A stretch of 64,000 bases of DNA from Toxorhynchites rutilus septentrionalis (lineage: Eukaryota; Arthropoda; Insecta; Diptera; Culicidae), in the NCBI RefSeq assembly GCF_029784135.1, contig NC_073746.1, forward strand, positions 185,385,983-185,449,982, in the 5' to 3' direction. A program made the position numbers and the translations under genes. The notes beneath the pieces were generated by a model. That model saw only the letters and a list, made by a program, of their open reading frames with translations, searched no databases and had not been told where the DNA came from. This document shows positions 20,143 through 30,091 of the stretch, piece by piece; the stretch's first letter is position 1, and each line of letters opens with the position of its first letter.

Positions 20143-20374
20143 ATGCAGCGCTGGTGGTTTCTGGAGGAGAAAGGCGATTCCGCGAATAGCGGCTCTTCTA
20201 CGACCGTAGTGAAAAAAGCGAAATCACTGAAACCACCAGGGGACCGTCGCCATAAATTCCGTGTACTAGTTACCCAGGAGTTGTTGAAAGATGAAACGAT
20301 TGCCGTAACGGGTAACTGCGAAGCCCTGGGAAACTGGGAACCAGAGCATTGCGCTCAAATGCTACCCGAACAAG
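20143..20374 (+). CDS. First coding exon of a GPCPD1-like protein (CBM20 domain start)
   Basis: The exon begins at 20122 after TTTGCTTCACAG; the ATG is at 20143 and it ends at CAAG|GTAAGT (donor at 20375), leaving phase 1. It encodes 77 residues beginning MQRWWFLEEKGDSANSGSS. The end, TQELLKDETIAVTGNCEALGNWEP followed by MLPEQ, has the CBM20 starch-binding signature (C-ALGNW). Animal glycerophosphocholine phosphodiesterases (GPCPD1 type) carry such a domain N-terminally, before the GDPD catalytic domain, and hydrolyse glycerophosphocholine in the cytosol. Another CBM20 protein, such as a laforin-type phosphatase, is possible. The GDPD exons were not found in the remaining 43 kb, so either they lie beyond the window or the exon is orphaned. 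Confidence 0.7.
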
Positions 20375-21156
20375 GTAAGTAACATTTCCCAATGATGAAT
20401 TATAGAGTACGACTCTTAAAACATATAGGGGAAGTGCGGATAAGACGGATAGTGGGGTGAAATGGACATGCGATTGCTATGGATACTAACATTTTTAATT
20501 TAACATTAATGTTAACGAGTACACTTCGTACATGTTATCATATGATTGTTGATTCATACTATAACATTGACGAGCTGTTAAAACGATGTTCAGTATTGAG
20601 TGGCTTAATTTCAAAATTCTATTCACTGATGGTAATATTTCGGTATGTGAAATAATAAAGATGCGATTTCATGTACTTAAATTTAAATTATTGAAATAAT
20701 TGTACTGGTGAGGTGAAACGGACAGCTGCCAGTGGAAGTTGAACGGACATTGAAATGATTTTGAAACAACTGATTACTCGTCTGCGTGCGAAGATCAAAT
20801 CGCTAAATGTAAGAGTTACTTGGGAGATTTCGAAGATATGTGATAAACATGTTCTGTGGTATGGGAAATACACGATATCTTTTCTAGGTGGATAATTCCG
20901 TTTTGTCAACATTTAACGAAAATAAACACCTGAACAGCACCTGAAAATTGTGCAGATTTCCTACGAAAAGCATGGTTCAGTTCGAAAACTCATCGTTCAT
21001 TTTATGGTCGACATAATCGTCCGTTAGGACGAATAATTCGAGCAATCATAGGTCACTCTCGTGCCACTTTTGCTGTACAAGATATTATCTTGAAGATAAC
21101 GTGCATCGTCAAAGACGTGAAGTGCGTTACGACACACTCTGTGGGTCGGTGGAATC
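20375..21156 (+). other. Intron sequence with a transposase fragment
   Basis: Starts with a consensus donor (GTAAGT). Mostly AT-rich. At about 20945-21100 the plus strand reads ISYEKHGSVRKL and then decayed codons, resembling the N-terminal helix-turn-helix of the IS630/Tc1-like family found intact in part at 47302-48577. No other feature is visible. Confidence 0.4.
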
Positions 21157-23105
21157 ATTTTTTTTTATTAAATCGTTTATTTTTAACAGGCTCAGTTATA
21201 TAAGTTTAAAAGAGCCAAACTCCTATCTGTATTGTTACAAGTATATATAAACATTTTTCATTAATTCTAATGTTAATGAAATAGAGAACCGATCACTCGC
21301 GGTTTGCTCGAGTTTAGAGGGTTGACATTTTTTTTCAGGAAAAGGAAGGGATATAAGGATATGTTGACAATGTTCACACTCACATTCATCATACTCAATT
21401 CTTAAGCCTTAAGCTCTTATATCTAATATGTATTTACATTTCACCTCATTCTATTGTTAGTAAGAAGGGATTTGATTTCTCGCGAAGGAAAAGGAAAAGG
21501 AGAATATAAGGATATAAGGTCAATCACACACGAAGATCGATAGCTTTTAGGAAGACATATATTTGGGACATGTAATCAAGGTCTAACCGAGCCAACACAT
21601 CTCTCACCGGCACAATGGGCTGCCTTCCTCTGGCCCGAAGAGAGTTCTCTAAATTTGATTTGGCAACAAGATACACCTCGCACGACCAAACAACGTGTTC
21701 GATATAGTGGTAACCTTGGCCACAAGCACAGATATTGCCATCGGCAGGATCAAACGAAAGAGTAGCGCGTCTAACGAACAGTGATTGGACATGTGTCGGG
21801 AGAAGGTGCGAATAAAGTCCGACTCAAGTCCAGACTTTTGAACCATGGTTTGAGACTAACTTTAGGGATAATCGAGTGAAGCCACCGACCCAATTCATCT
21901 TCGTTCCACTTACGTTGCCAGGTAGCGATGGTATTTTTACGGACTAAAGAATAAAATTCATTGAAGGCGATATTTATCATCGTCAAATCGTCATCGTTCA
22001 CAATTGCACCTACCTTTGCCAATGTGTAAGCCCTCTCATTACCCGGAATTGATGCAATGTGAAGGGACCCAGACAAAGGTAATGACATAACAGCGTCTGG
22101 ATAAAGCACTCAACACTTCTCGTATTCTGTCAAGGAAGTACGGCGAGTGCTTTTCCGGCCTCATTGAACGGATAGCTTCGACAGAGCTAAGACTATCCGT
22201 TACAATGTAATAGTGTTCAACAGGTCGTGAGGCGACGCTGTCCAGCGCCCAGTGTATTGCTGCCAATTCAGCAATATACACTGAGCAAGGATTCTGAAGA
22301 CTGTGGGAGGTGCTAAAAAATTCGTTGAACACTCCAAATCCTGTGGACTCATTCATAGAGGACCCATCAGTAAAGTACATATTATCACAATTGATACGCC
22401 CATACTTTGCATTGAAGATCGTAGGAACGATCCCCGATCGATGATAATCTGGAATTCCATGGATTTTCTCCTTCATGAACAGATCAAAATGTACAGAGGA
22501 ATTGATGTAGTCAGGAAAACAAACACGGTTGGGAATATACGAAGAAGGATCAACCTGCAAGGAGATGAATTCATGATATGAGCTCATGAATCCTGAATGA
22601 AAATTTAGCTCGATAAGCTGCTCAAAATTTCCGATCACCAATGGGTTCATAACCTTACACCGGATGAGGAACCGAAGAGATAATAAATTGAAGCGATCTT
22701 TTAGTGGGAGTACGCCTGCCAAAACCTCGAGACTCATGGTATGCGTTGAGGGCATACATCCCAACGCAATACGGAGACAAAGATTCTGAATTCGCTCGAG
22801 TTTAATGAGGTGTGTTTTGGCAGCTGATTGAAAACAGAAACTGCCATACTCCATCACTGAGAGGATAGTTGTTCGATACAACATTATAAGATCTTCGGGA
22901 TGGGCACCCCACCGGGTGCCGGTAATTGTACGGAGAAAGTTTATTCTTTGTTGGAATTTTTTACTCAGATACCTAATATGGCCCCCCCAAGTACATTTGG
23001 AGTCGAACCAGACCCCAAGATACTTGAATGACATAGCATGAGTGATCGGTTTACCCAAAAGTTGAAGCTTTGGTTTTGCTGGTCTATGCTTCCTAAAAAA
23101 AGTCA
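21157..23105 (-). pseudogene. LINE copy 4, 3' part (RNase H, C-terminus, 3' UTR)
   Basis: This is the 3' portion of a fourth LINE of the same family. The T run at 21157-21166 is the poly(A) tail on the minus strand, preceded by a 3' UTR with ACTGAGCC near 21194. Coding parts include the C-terminal segment (IAFNEFYSLVRKNTIATWQRKW) and RNase H (YFTDGSS, AELAAIHWAL, VTDSLSSVEAI). One extra base near 22052 shifts the frame inside the RNase H (HCINSG instead of HCSIPG). The element continues at 26519 after an inserted repeat. This copy shows the true 3' end of the family. Confidence 0.85.
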
Positions 23106-23294
23106 CAGGAGGGTTGTGTCCGAGACACGACCGCATAGTTGACGTAGGATTCCGTTAGGCTATCTGTTGATTTTGGATATGTTTGAAAAATTAAATCGTT
23201 AAACTCTTTGATAATGATTTGGTTTTAATGTCTCTGTTAGGGAACACATTTCGGTAGGCACAAAAGCTCCACCTATTTTCATGTATTTGCAATG

Positions 23295-23444
23295 TTTTTT
23301 TTATCTGTATTATAGTGACTTTCAACTCATTTGGCTGGTTCGTCACTTTTACTTCCATTTTTGGAAGAATGTCGGGAGTGAGAATTGAACTCGTGACCTT
23401 TAGCATGAGAGGCATGGATGTTACCACTACGCCAGATCGCCTAC
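23295..23444 (-). mobile_element. Complete tRNA-derived SINE (150 bp) with 9-bp target duplication
   Basis: Flanked by direct repeats TTTGCAATG (23286-23294 and 23445-23453). On the minus strand the 5' end reads GGCGATCTGGCGTAGTGGTA, a tRNA-like A box, and GAGTTCAATTCTC is the B box. The element ends in an oligo(A) tail (T run at 23295). A truncated relative is at about 35700-35782. It probably used LINE machinery for insertion. Confidence 0.75.
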
Positions 23445-23539
23445 TTTGCAATGTCGATTTCCCCCAGGCAGCTTGGTTTAGATGTCTCTGTTAGGGAACA
23501 CATTTCGGTGGGAGCAAAAGCTCCCTCTACTTTCATGTA

Positions 23540-26172
23540 CCGTTTAGTCTCGAATTCCGAACACTTAAGCTTTGATGGCCATTTAACAGTGTCTCATTAC
23601 TCAAAATGGTACTTTTTCGCGAAATCAATTTGATTTTTGGATATAATAGAGCCTTCTTTTTCATTTGACTTCACAGAAATATTTTCATGGTGAAAAACTA
23701 AAAAATACATTAATCACATTTGTCTCAAATTCCGAACACCATTTATGTCACTGATTCATGTTCCGAACACTTTTGTCTCAACTTCCGAACAGCCAAAATG
23801 CATTTGTTTAAAAAATTCATAACTTTTGAACTACTGGACCGATTCAGATGATCGATATATCAAATCAAAGCGAATAAGCTAATATTTTGTGGAAAAAATA
23901 TTTTACTCGCAAGAACATTGGATTTTGTTTTTGTAATTATCGATTGTGTTCGTTTTTTTCTAGTTTACATAGTTTCGGGACCAAGGGCGCTATACATTTT
24001 TATATTTTTTCTTGAAAGCTTAGTATTTTTACATATTATATTCAAAAATCAGAGGTGTGTTTTTTATCGTTTTTGAGTTATTATTTTTCAAAGTTAACAT
24101 GATTTAGTCTTCGTTCGATATTCCTATGCGACTAGATCTATGCGAATAGGATTCCATTTTTTGCAAATAAAATATTATTTCAAAGAAGACTAGCTCATTG
24201 ACTTCAATTTAATATGTCGATTATCCAAATCTGTTACGTTGTTTAAAAATTATGCATTTTTGAAAAACGTCATTTTTGAAAAAAAGGGAAACATGATCGA
24301 TTAACTTTGAAAAATTATAATTCAAAATAAAAAAAAACATTTCTGATTTTTGGACATGTTATGTAAATAAGAAAAAAGCTTTCAGCTTTCAAGAAAAAAT
24401 ATTTAAAAAAATATAGCGCCCTTGGTCTTGACACCATGAAAACTATAAGAAACAAATATGTATTATGAAAATAAAATTCAAATTTTTCAAACTTGTAGAT
24501 GCAGAATTTTCTCAAAAAAGACCAGCTAACTGGTTTAATTTGATATGTCGATCATCTGAATCGGTCCAGCAGTTCAAAAGTTATAGTTTTTTTTTGAAAA
24601 AAAGTAATTTTCGGAAAAATGAATTTTTGGGCCCCTCTAAAATGGAAATGGTCACCCTAACAAAAAAATAAAAAAATACGGGTTTGATATTTTGCGATGA
24701 AGAACAAAACTACCACTTTTCACGGAAATCGGAGAACCAATATATCGGGTTGGCAGGGCTGTATAATCGAATCAGCATATAATCAAGTGCGACCTGTCAC
24801 TTCAGGACCCCGGTTTTGTTATTGTGGTTTTAGTTGAAAACCTGGCTAAGAAAATCAATTTTACTCTCGTTGGTTTGCACCTGCGACTTGCGTTTTGCAA
24901 GGAAAGAGCTCGCAAACATTTGTTAACAAATGGTCTTTTTATATTGTAGCTCCAGAATTGGATTGTCCTTGTACCCCAATTTGTGAACTATTGCTGTATT
25001 TGCCAGAAAATAGTGTATTCGAATATTTTCTTTCGGAATTCGATTCATGCGTCGAAACTCGTTACAAATTACGAACACTACTTTAACGCTAATTTTAATA
25101 CAGATTTCTGCATAAAAGATTTTTTTAACATTTTATAGCAGATTCGTAACGAGATTCTTACGAACATATAAACAGCAAACAAAATAGTTTCAACTTCAAA
25201 AATTTAAAAATTCACGATGCTTGTTTTCTACTGAATTTGCTAATGCAAACAATTTATCACTGGTTATCGATAGTCACTTTTTTTTGTAAATGTTTAGTAT
25301 TATAAATTATAGGCAGTATCGATACCTGTAAATAAATTTTAAAATGAAGCCTATAAACCAATGAATGTTAGGGTTTTCATTATGCAATTATTTATAACGT
25401 TAAAGTTTAGTAAATTTACATTTAAAATGAAGTGTTCGGAATTTGAATCAAGTTTCTATGTATGATTCTAATTCCGAACACTACTTCAATACTAATTTGA
25501 ATGAATAATTCTGCAATTTATTATAATCCCTTACCTTTTCTAGCACTAAATTTGAAAACAGCAAACAAAATAGTTGAAAAAGTGCAAAAACTGAAAAATT
25601 AACGATGCTTGTCTTTTACGGAATTTGCTAACGAAAAAAATTTTATCATTGGTTTTGACTTCCACTTTTTTGCGAATTCTTAATATTATAAATTATAGGT
25701 TGTATCGATACCTGTAAATGATGTGAAAATGTAGCATAAAACCCAAATAATTTCAAAGCTTTCATTATTAACATTAAAGCTCAGTAAATTTACATTTAAA
25801 ATGAAGTGTTCGGAATTTGAATCATGGAAAGAAACTTGATTCAAATTCCGAACACTACTTCAATACTAATTTTAATGAATATTTTTGCATAACAAATCAT
25901 TATTTTCATCCATTTATTGTATATTCTCACCTTTTATAGCACTTAACATGAAAAAAAATTGAAAGAACTACAAAAACTGAAAAATTAACGATGCTTGTTT
26001 TTACGCAATTTGCAAGCATTTTATCTTTGGTTTGACTGTCAAATGTAACTTATACCTCAAAGAATATCAGGGCTTTCATTATTCAATTATTTATAACATT
26101 AAAGTGTAGTAAATCTACATTTAAAAATGAAGTGTTCGGTTTTTGAGACTTTTCGGAATATGAGACAAAACG
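23540..26172. mobile_element. 2.6 kb non-autonomous TIR element, TA target site
   Basis: Ends: CCGTTTAGTCTCGAATTCCG at 23540 and, inverted, CGGAATATGAGACAAAACGG at 26153-26172, flanked by TA on both sides. The interior has no transposase. It carries about three diverged copies of a 350-base segment, each containing AAGTGTTCGGAATTTGAATC (about 25432, 25803, 26130), and an inverted block around GCGCCCTTGGT (23985 and 24415). The plus-strand frame at 24895-25086 has no recognisable homology. A second, shorter copy in the opposite orientation is at 33040-33878. It is probably mobilised by a mariner-type transposase, given the TA duplication. Confidence 0.7.
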
Positions 26173-26518
26173 GTATTTGCAATGTCGATTTCCCCCAGGC
26201 CGCTTGGTTTAGATGTCTCTGTTAGGGACTCGCCGCATGTGTCGTCAATTTCGACCCATCAGAAGTTGGTATTTCCGTTAGGATAGGGATTGATATTTTT
26301 CAATTGTTCGATAGTTAGTTTCATGATACATATTATTTTCTTCAATATAGAAAATTGTTATGGAGTGCCGAAATCGACTGACGCAAAAATTTCATCAATC
26401 CATCATGTAATGACTGAGCAATAAGCGTTTGAAATTGGACAATTTTCACGATGTGCTCGATTTTCGAGTTGCAATTTGTACCCCGATATGTTCCCGAAAG
26501 ACGTAATCCTACGTCAAA

Positions 26519-28604
26519 AACCACCGTCTCTGTTTTCTCCGTGGAGAATTCGATCCCTAGCCCAATGGCCCAGGTTGAAAAATTGTTCAAAGTATCTAGT
26601 AAGCGTTCTTGCAGGTCGGATTCGTTTGATCCTACGCAGACACCACTCCATCATCTGCAAGTCGTCTTAAGTTGCAATTTTGTGTAAGGCAATTGTCAAT
26701 ATCGCTTACATAGAAGTTGTACAAAAGGGGGCTTAAACATGAGCCCTGGGGGAGTCTCATGTAGGAGATCCGACTTACTGTCGAATCCACATGAGAAAAA
26801 TTCAAATGTTTCTCACAAAGCAAGTTATATAACATATTATTCAATAGAGGCGGCAGACCCCGAGAATGGAGTTTGTCTGACAGGACCTCTATTGAAACTG
26901 AATCAAAGGCCCCCTTTATGTCCAAGAATACTGAAGCCATTTGTTTTTTTTTCGGCGTAAGCCATTTGAATTTCTGAAGAAAGCAACGCAAGACAATCAT
27001 TCATCCCCTTGCCCATGCGGAACCCATATTGTGTATCTGAGAGTAGGCCATTCGTTTCAACCCATCGATCAAGGCGAAACAAGATCATTTTCTCCAACAA
27101 TTTCCGTATACAAGACAGCATTGCTATTGGGCGGTACGAATTGAAGTCGGACGCGGATTTTCCGGGTTTTTGAATAGCTATAACTCGTACTTGTCTCCAA
27201 TCATCCGAAACAATATTATGTTCCAGAAACCGATTGAATAAATTCAACAAGCGATGTTTCGCCACATCAGGGAGGTTTTTCAACAAGTTGAACTTAATTC
27301 TATCCGTTCCCGGAGCCGAATTGTTACAAGAAAGGAGAGCAAGAGAGAATTCTACCATCGAAAACCCGGAATCAAGATCGCACCTATCTTGTGGTATATC
27401 TCGAACAATTTTTTGCACGGGAGCGGAATCGGGACAAACCTTCCGCGCAAAATTAAAAATCCATCGATGTGAATATCCTCTCCGCTTTCATTCGTTGAAG
27501 AGCGATTTCTCATGTTTCGAGCCACTTTCCACAATTTTTTCATTGACGTTTCTCGTGACAAACCTCCCACGAAATTTCGCCAATAAGCACGTTTTTTTCC
27601 TTTGATCAAGTTTTTAAATTGATTTTCAAGGTCCAAATACGACTGAAAATTTTCAATGCTTCCACGATTCCGAAAAGCTTTGAATGCGTTCGATTTATCC
27701 TGATAAAGCTTGGAACATTGGCTATCCCACCATGGATTGGGAGGTCTTCGGCGAATAGTGAAACCTGAGATGGGTTTCGTTTGAGCGCGAACCGCGCTGT
27801 CATTGATCAAACGAGAAAGGAAGTTTTACTCCTCCAATGGAGGTAAACCATCTCTAGAATTGATGGCTAGAGTAATCGCGTCCACATATTTTTTCCAGTC
27901 AATGTGTCTTGTGAGGTCATATGCCATGTTTATAGATTCAGAAGAATTCGACCCAATGGTGATGGAAATTTTGATTGGCAAGTGATCACTACCGTTGGGG
28001 TTCTGGATTACATTCCACTCGCAATCTAACGATAGTGAATTCGAGCAAAGCGAGAGATCAAGAGCACTTGGGTTAGCAGGAGGTTTAGGTACACGTGTTG
28101 TTTCCCCAGTGTTCAAAACGGTCATATTGAAGCTGTTACAAAGGTCATATATCAACGATGAGCGATTGTCATCGTACTGTTCCCCCCAGGCAGTTCCGTG
28201 AGAGTTGCAGTCTCCCAAGATCAATCGTGGCTCAGGAAGGAGTGAGCACATGTCAACAAGTTGCTTGCGGCTAGCCGCAGCTCTCGGAGGCCAATACAAG
28301 CTGACAATACAAAGGACTTTGCCTCTGATGTTTGCATGACAAGCAACAGCTTCGATCCCCCCAATAGGTGGAAGGTCAATTCTAAAAAATGAGTGGCACT
28401 TATTGATCCCCAATAGCACCCCTCCGTATCTGTCAACACGGTCCAAGCGTATAATATTAAAATCGTGGAAAGAGATATCATCTCGCGATGAAAGCCAAGT
28501 TTCGGACAGAGCAAAAACATCACAATTGAAGTTATGAATTAAAAATTTGAATGTATCCAATTCAATTCCACTGTAAAACAGTGATATCTCCGACCTCTCT
28601 ATTT
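26519..28604 (-). pseudogene. LINE copy 4 ORF2, N-terminal part with several frameshifts
   Basis: Continuation of LINE copy 4 beyond the composite repeat. All main motifs can be read in pieces: endonuclease SETWLSSRDD, LILGDCNSHG and SDHLPI (27826-28560), the linker (27352-27810), RT fingers RPIAMLS and QYGFRMGKG (26903-27418), and FLDIKGAFDSVS, LPQGSCLSPLLY and LADDGVVS (26632-27000). Single-base indels separate these pieces, and a 17-base deletion near 28565 lies close to the start of the endonuclease. It is inactive, and older than copies 1-3 judging by the number of lesions. Confidence 0.85.
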
Positions 28605-28935
28605 AAATTAGACATCAAGAGAGATAATCATTGGAGGGGCCATGTTTGCATCAATTGTTGCAAAATTGTCTTTAATACTGGAAGCATTGAGATGACAATG
28701 CTTCTGATGGAGTCGGAAACATTAAAGCATGTGAAGATTTGAGCCAGAAGGTCAGTCAACTTTATAAATCCCGATTGGGGAGTTGAGCTGGACGGAAAAA
28801 TAGGGACATTTGGGGTTTTTGATGTCCCCTCGAGTGCTGGGTCGTTCGAAGGTGAACTATTCCCACGGAAGCCAGGAGGAACCTGATTTTGTTTGTCCGC
28901 TGCACTCGATTTTTTAGGCATGCTAACAGGAGGTA
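28597..28935 (-). pseudogene. LINE copy 4 ORF1, C-terminal piece
   Basis: Encodes the C-terminal ORF1 block (PPVSMPKKSSAADKQNQVPP to the end), shared with the other copies. It is cut at 28935 by the DD37E transposon and resumes at 32371. The last codons are altered by a small deletion near 28633. Confidence 0.8.
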
Positions 28936-29134
28936 AAGGGTGTGTCACATCAAATTGCATCACGGAAAAAACGTTGTAGAAATTCGCCCAGTAGACCGAT
29001 CCTTTTGAAAATTTTAGACAGTAAAATAAAAACTATTAAACAACTTTTGGCATTTTCTTTTTATTCATACTTCGAGCCCAAGCCCGTATGCTCGCACCTT
29101 CCTCTTTACCCCGTCCATAAGGTTCTGTACAACG

Positions 29135-30082
29135 TCAGGTTGTAGTTTTTTTTTTAACAGAAATCCATTTTCTCTTGAAGTCCGCCTCCGATTTGACAAC
29201 TTTTGGGTTCTTCCGGAGGGCCTGCTTCATAATCGCCCAATATTTCTCTATCGGGCGAAGCTCCGGCGCGATGTGCGGGTTCATTTCCTTTGGCACGAAG
29301 GTGACCCCGTTGGCTTCGTACCACTCCAACACGTCCTTTGAATAGTGGCACGAAGCGAGATCTGGCCAGAAGATGGTTGGGCCCTCGTGCTGCTTCAATA
29401 GTGGTAGTAAGCGCTTCTGTAGGCACTCCTTAAGGTAAACCTGCCCGTTTACCGTGCCGGTCATCACGAAGGGGGCGCTCCGCTTTCCGCAAGAGCAGAT
29501 CGCTTGCCACACCATATACTTTTTGGCAAACTTGGATAGTTTCTGCTTGCGAATCTCCTCCGGAACGCTGAATTTGTCCTCTGCGGAGAAGAACAACAGG
29601 CCCGGCAGCTGACGAAAGTCCGCTTTGACGTAGGTTTCGTCGTCCATTACCAGGCAATGCGGCTTCGTCAGCATTTCGGTGTACAGCTTCCGGGCTCGCG
29701 TCTTCCCCACCATGTTTTGCCTTTCGTCGCGGTTAGGAGCCTTCTGAACCTTGTATGTACGCAGGCCCTCCCGCTGCTTGGTCCGCTGGACGAATGAACT
29801 TGACAAATTCAGCTTATTGGCGACATCCCGGACCGAACTTCTCGGATCACGTCTAAACTGCTTAACTACGCGCTTGTGATCTTTTTCACTGACGGAGCAT
29901 CCATTTTTGCCGTTCTTCACCTTCCGGTCGATGGTTAGGTTCTCGAAGTATCGTTTTAGTACTCTGCTGACCGTGGATTGGACGATTCCCAGCATCTTAC
30001 CGATGTCCCGATGTGACAACACCGGATTCTCGTAATGAGTGCGCAGGCTTAATTCACGACGCTCTTTTTCGTTCGACGACAT
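29135..30082 (-). CDS. DD37E (ITmD37E-type) transposase, C-terminus frameshifted
   Basis: Start chosen at the ATG at 30082 (MSSNEKERRELSLR); the open frame extends further only into the inserted foldback. N-terminal helix-turn-helix: HRDIGKMLGIVQSTVSRVLK and DVANKLNLSSSFVQRTKQRE. Catalytic residues: Asp in VMDDETYVK, Asp in IFWPDLASCHYS and Glu in ELRPIEKYW. Between the second Asp and the Glu there are 37 residues, defining DD37E, a family known from mosquitoes. A run of ten A (minus strand, near 29150) shifts the frame, so the protein ends KKKTTT; the usual C-terminal helix (DVVQNLMDGVKRKVRAYG) follows in another frame. At 315 residues it is slightly short. It cuts and pastes DNA at TA sites. 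Confidence 0.88.
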   Translation of the reverse strand: MSSNEKERRELSLRTHYENPVLSHRDIGKMLGIVQSTVSRVLKRYFENLTIDRKVKNGKNGCSVSEKDHKRVVKQFRRDPRSSVRDVANKLNLSSSFVQRTKQREGLRTYKVQKAPNRDERQNMVGKTRARKLYTEMLTKPHCLVMDDETYVKADFRQLPGLLFFSAEDKFSVPEEIRKQKLSKFAKKYMVWQAICSCGKRSAPFVMTGTVNGQVYLKECLQKRLLPLLKQHEGPTIFWPDLASCHYSKDVLEWYEANGVTFVPKEMNPHIAPELRPIEKYWAIMKQALRKNPKVVKSEADFKRKWISVKKKTTT

Positions 30083-30091
30083 TTTTCCAAA

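Larger units (their letters stand above)
23106..26515. mobile_element. 3.4 kb composite repeat inserted in LINE copy 4
   Basis: The insertion lies in an A-rich stretch of the LINE (left flank TTCCTAAAAAAA, right flank AAAAACCACC; the uninterrupted copy at 9020 reads CTAGAAAAAACCACC). Left end GTCACAGGAGGGTTGTGTCC with a relic of the GACGTAG palindrome; right end GACGTAATCCTACGTC. Inside is a roughly 95-base tandem unit containing GATGTCTCTGTTAGGG and TTTGCAATGTCGATTTCCCC, present about two and a half times. The units are split by a SINE and by a 2.6 kb TIR element. No transposase is visible. Confidence 0.65.

Noticed and set aside
23366..23444. Candidate tRNA gene on the minus strand
   Set aside because: It lies within a SINE with target duplication and oligo(A) tail.
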